DNA of 7,742 nt from assembly GCA_964623915.1 (NCBI GenBank), contig CAZUVQ010000084.1:1-7742 (forward strand), given 5' to 3'. This DNA comes from CAZUVQ01 sp964623915. Lineage in GTDB: Bacteria > Bacillota > Clostridia > UMGS1883 > UMGS1540. The notes beneath the pieces are model-generated. The model ran no database searches. It was not told the DNA's origin and saw nothing but the letters and a program-made list of their open reading frames with translations. Of the stretch, positions 6,307 through 7,742 are shown one piece after another (the first letter of the stretch is position 1; each line of letters begins with the position of its first letter). Made by a program: the position numbers and the translations under genes.

Positions 6307-7128
6307 ATGAGTTTAGAGTTATTATTTTACAATGGGGCAAAGTTGCTTGAAGGACCGTGCTGGGATGTAAAAAATAAAGTTTTATATTTTGTTAATATAA
6401 GAAAAAATGCTGTGTATGCTTATGATGTAACAACAGGAGAGTGTAAATATTATAATGTCGGCAGTGTTGTTGGGTGTGCTGTTTTGAAAGAAGACGGTAA
6501 CTTATTGGTCGCAAAAAAAGAAGGTATTTTTTCACTTAATCCTAAAACAGAGGAATTAAAGTTTATCACTACTCCTTGCACAGATAAAAGAATGCGTTTT
6601 AACGACGGTAAGTTAGATGCTTCGGGCAGATTTCTTGTTGGAACCATGGGAGACTTAGAGCGTGTTGAAAACGGCGGCTTTTTATATTCGGTTGAAAATG
6701 GAAGATCAAGAGAACTCATTAGTGGAATAACTGTATCAAATGGTTTGGGATTTTCAACCGATAATAAGACATTGTATTTTATAGATACTCCTACAAAAAA
6801 TGTTATGGCATATGATTATGATTTAAAAACAGGTAACATTTCCAACCCAAGGATGGCTATAAAAATTAACGGCGATGCCGCACCTGACGGAATGTGTGTC
6901 GGTACTGATGATACGTTGTGGGTAGCCGAATGGGGCGGCGGAAGAGTAGGTGGATGGAATCCTAAAACAGGAGAATTGATTCACGCAATCAATCTGCCAT
7001 GCAGAAACGTCACATCATGCTGTTTAGGCGGTGACGATATGAAGGATTTATTTATTACTACAGCAAAATGCGAAGGTTTTTATGAACCTATGGCAGGCAG
7101 TCTGTTTGTATATCATTTGGGTGATTAA
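6307..7128 (+). CDS. SMP-30/gluconolactonase-type sugar lactone hydrolase
   Basis: This 273-residue, six-bladed beta-propeller lactonase is near the usual family length (about 290). Metal-ligand positions typical of regucalcin/SMP-30 are all visible: E15 in LLEGPCW, N99 in RFNDGK, N145 in TVSNGLGFS and D194 in PDGMCVG; R97 next to N99 fits the substrate-binding arginine. No signal peptide is present, so it is cytosolic. Such enzymes open sugar 1,4- or 1,5-lactones to aldonic acids, using a divalent metal. The ATG has AGAGGGG at 6295-6301, 5 bases upstream. It lies 38 bases after the GH42 remnant and is the last gene before a strong terminator. With a sugar oxidoreductase upstream, the original pathway was probably glycoside to free sugar to lactone to aldonate (inference). 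The gene itself looks intact; its exact sugar is unknown. Confidence 0.9.
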   Translation: MSLELLFYNGAKLLEGPCWDVKNKVLYFVNIRKNAVYAYDVTTGECKYYNVGSVVGCAVLKEDGNLLVAKKEGIFSLNPKTEELKFITTPCTDKRMRFNDGKLDASGRFLVGTMGDLERVENGGFLYSVENGRSRELISGITVSNGLGFSTDNKTLYFIDTPTKNVMAYDYDLKTGNISNPRMAIKINGDAAPDGMCVGTDDTLWVAEWGGGRVGGWNPKTGELIHAINLPCRNVTSCCLGGDDMKDLFITTAKCEGFYEPMAGSLFVYHLGD

Positions 7129-7191
7129 GGTTTTAAAATACTTAATATGTAATAGATTTTTACACTAACATATGTTAGCTGTCTGAATTTT

Positions 7192-7240
7192 AAAAGGCTG
7201 TTGCAATTCGATTTAATCAATCGTTTGCAACAGCCTTTTT
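7192..7240. terminator. strong bidirectional intrinsic terminator
   Basis: A perfect 15-bp stem is formed by AAAAGGCTGTTGCAA (7192-7206) and TTGCAACAGCCTTTT (7225-7239). An inner 5-bp stem, CGATT/AATCG (7209-7213 with 7219-7223), is separated from it by a small bulge. The + strand ends in five T residues and the - strand side also gives a TTTT run. It lies between the convergent lactonase and hydrogenase genes and can serve both. Confidence 0.93.
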
Positions 7241-7260
7241 ACGCGTATATATTATTTAAC

Positions 7261-7742
7261 TTAATATTTAGGTTTTTCAACATAATGGGTATGAAGTAAT
7301 TCATGAGCTTTATGGGAACCGGGTTTTTCAAAGTATTCCTTGTAAAGCTTATCTATATCAGCGTTGCGATGGCTCTGACGAACTGTCGCATTCTTATCCT
7401 CTGAATAAAGAGCTTTTGCTCTTTCAACACGAATATCCTTATCCATTCTGTCCTTAGCAGAAACAATGGGCTGACCTCCGCCGTTTACACAGCCGCCCGG
7501 GCAAGCCATAATTTCTATAAAGTGGTAGTTTGCTTCACCGGCTTTAATGCTTTCCAAAAGCTTTCTTGCATTACCAAGGCCGTGAGCTATGGCAACCTTG
7601 ACATCCATGCCACCGAGATTTAGTGTTGCTTCTTTAATGCCTTCAACTCCGCGGACATTTTCAAAATCAAGGCTATCCAAAGGTTCCCCGTTAAGGATTT
7701 CTGCTACCGTACGTAAAGCTGCTTCCATAACACCACCTGTTG
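7261..7742 (-). CDS. [FeFe]-hydrogenase catalytic subunit, C-terminal part (runs off the right edge)
   Basis: The visible part is the end of an iron-iron hydrogenase that interconverts protons and H2 at the H-cluster, in the cytosol. The frame continues past 7742: the codons before the internal ATG at 7728 read TGGV, giving the family stretch TGGVMEAALRT, so this ATG is not the true start. The decisive motif is IMACPGGCVNGGGQP, the third H-cluster signature; its first Cys ligates the [4Fe-4S] part and its second bridges to the diiron site. The protein ends with the conserved small-subunit-like tail SHKAHELLHTHY, then VEKPKY. The other two H-cluster motifs and any ferredoxin-like domains lie outside the window. 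The tail resembles NAD(P)-linked or electron-bifurcating enzymes (HydA/HndD type), but the visible part cannot settle the subgroup. It is the last gene of its - strand transcript, ending at the shared terminator. Confidence 0.95.
   Translation of the reverse strand, partial: TGGVMEAALRTVAEILNGEPLDSLDFENVRGVEGIKEATLNLGGMDVKVAIAHGLGNARKLLESIKAGEANYHFIEIMACPGGCVNGGGQPIVSAKDRMDKDIRVERAKALYSEDKNATVRQSHRNADIDKLYKEYFEKPGSHKAHELLHTHYVEKPKY

Noticed and set aside
7165..7178. Perfect 14-bp palindrome CTAACATATGTTAG after the lactonase gene.
   Set aside because: A palindrome of this length is expected about once by chance in a window of this size and AT content. It is not near a promoter, and the real terminator lies just downstream.
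7261..7728. A complete 155-residue protein starting at 7728 on the - strand.
   Set aside because: The frame continues through TGGV before that ATG, as in [FeFe]-hydrogenases, so the gene is cut by the window edge rather than starting there.
1..7742. CRISPR array, tRNA, rRNA, riboswitch or insertion sequence.
   Set aside because: No regularly spaced short repeats, no cloverleaf or rRNA-like sequence, no recognisable riboswitch core and no transposase were seen on either strand.

Overview
The window is AT-rich with strong AGGAGG-type ribosome binding sites, a TTG start, an S-layer-homology (SLH) protein and an [FeFe]-hydrogenase. Together these point to a strictly anaerobic Gram-positive bacterium of the Clostridia. 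No species can be named from the sequence alone.

Left part (about 1-3496, + strand): four closely spaced genes that look like one operon. They encode a small multi-zinc-finger protein (81-407), a coiled-coil protein ending in a zinc ribbon (430-807), a multi-pass membrane protein with a cytosolic-type C-terminal zinc ribbon (811-1842), and a secreted protein with three ~100-residue repeats followed by three SLH motifs (1904-3496). None has a recognised biochemical function. The arrangement suggests an envelope-associated module running from cytosol through the membrane to the cell wall.

Middle part (3497-4000): a mostly non-coding stretch. It holds a 14-bp inverted repeat with Shine-Dalgarno-like sequence on both strands, a frameshifted remnant of what looks like the C-terminal end of a secreted protein (about 3644-3948), and a long stem-loop (3954-3995) between convergent genes.

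Right part (4001-7128): an AraC-family regulator on the - strand is divergent from a sugar-catabolic cluster on the + strand, with a well-formed sigma-A-type promoter for each direction in the 220-bp gap. The cluster is damaged. A Gfo/Idh/MocA oxidoreductase keeps only its NAD-binding half and joins directly, out of frame, at about 5341 to the C-terminal half of a GH42-type beta-galactosidase. An apparently intact SMP-30/gluconolactonase follows. The ancestral locus probably released a sugar from a glycoside, oxidised it and hydrolysed the lactone; in this copy the first two steps look broken.

The window ends with a strong bidirectional terminator (7192-7240) and, on the - strand, the C-terminal third or so of an [FeFe]-hydrogenase catalytic subunit that runs off the right edge.
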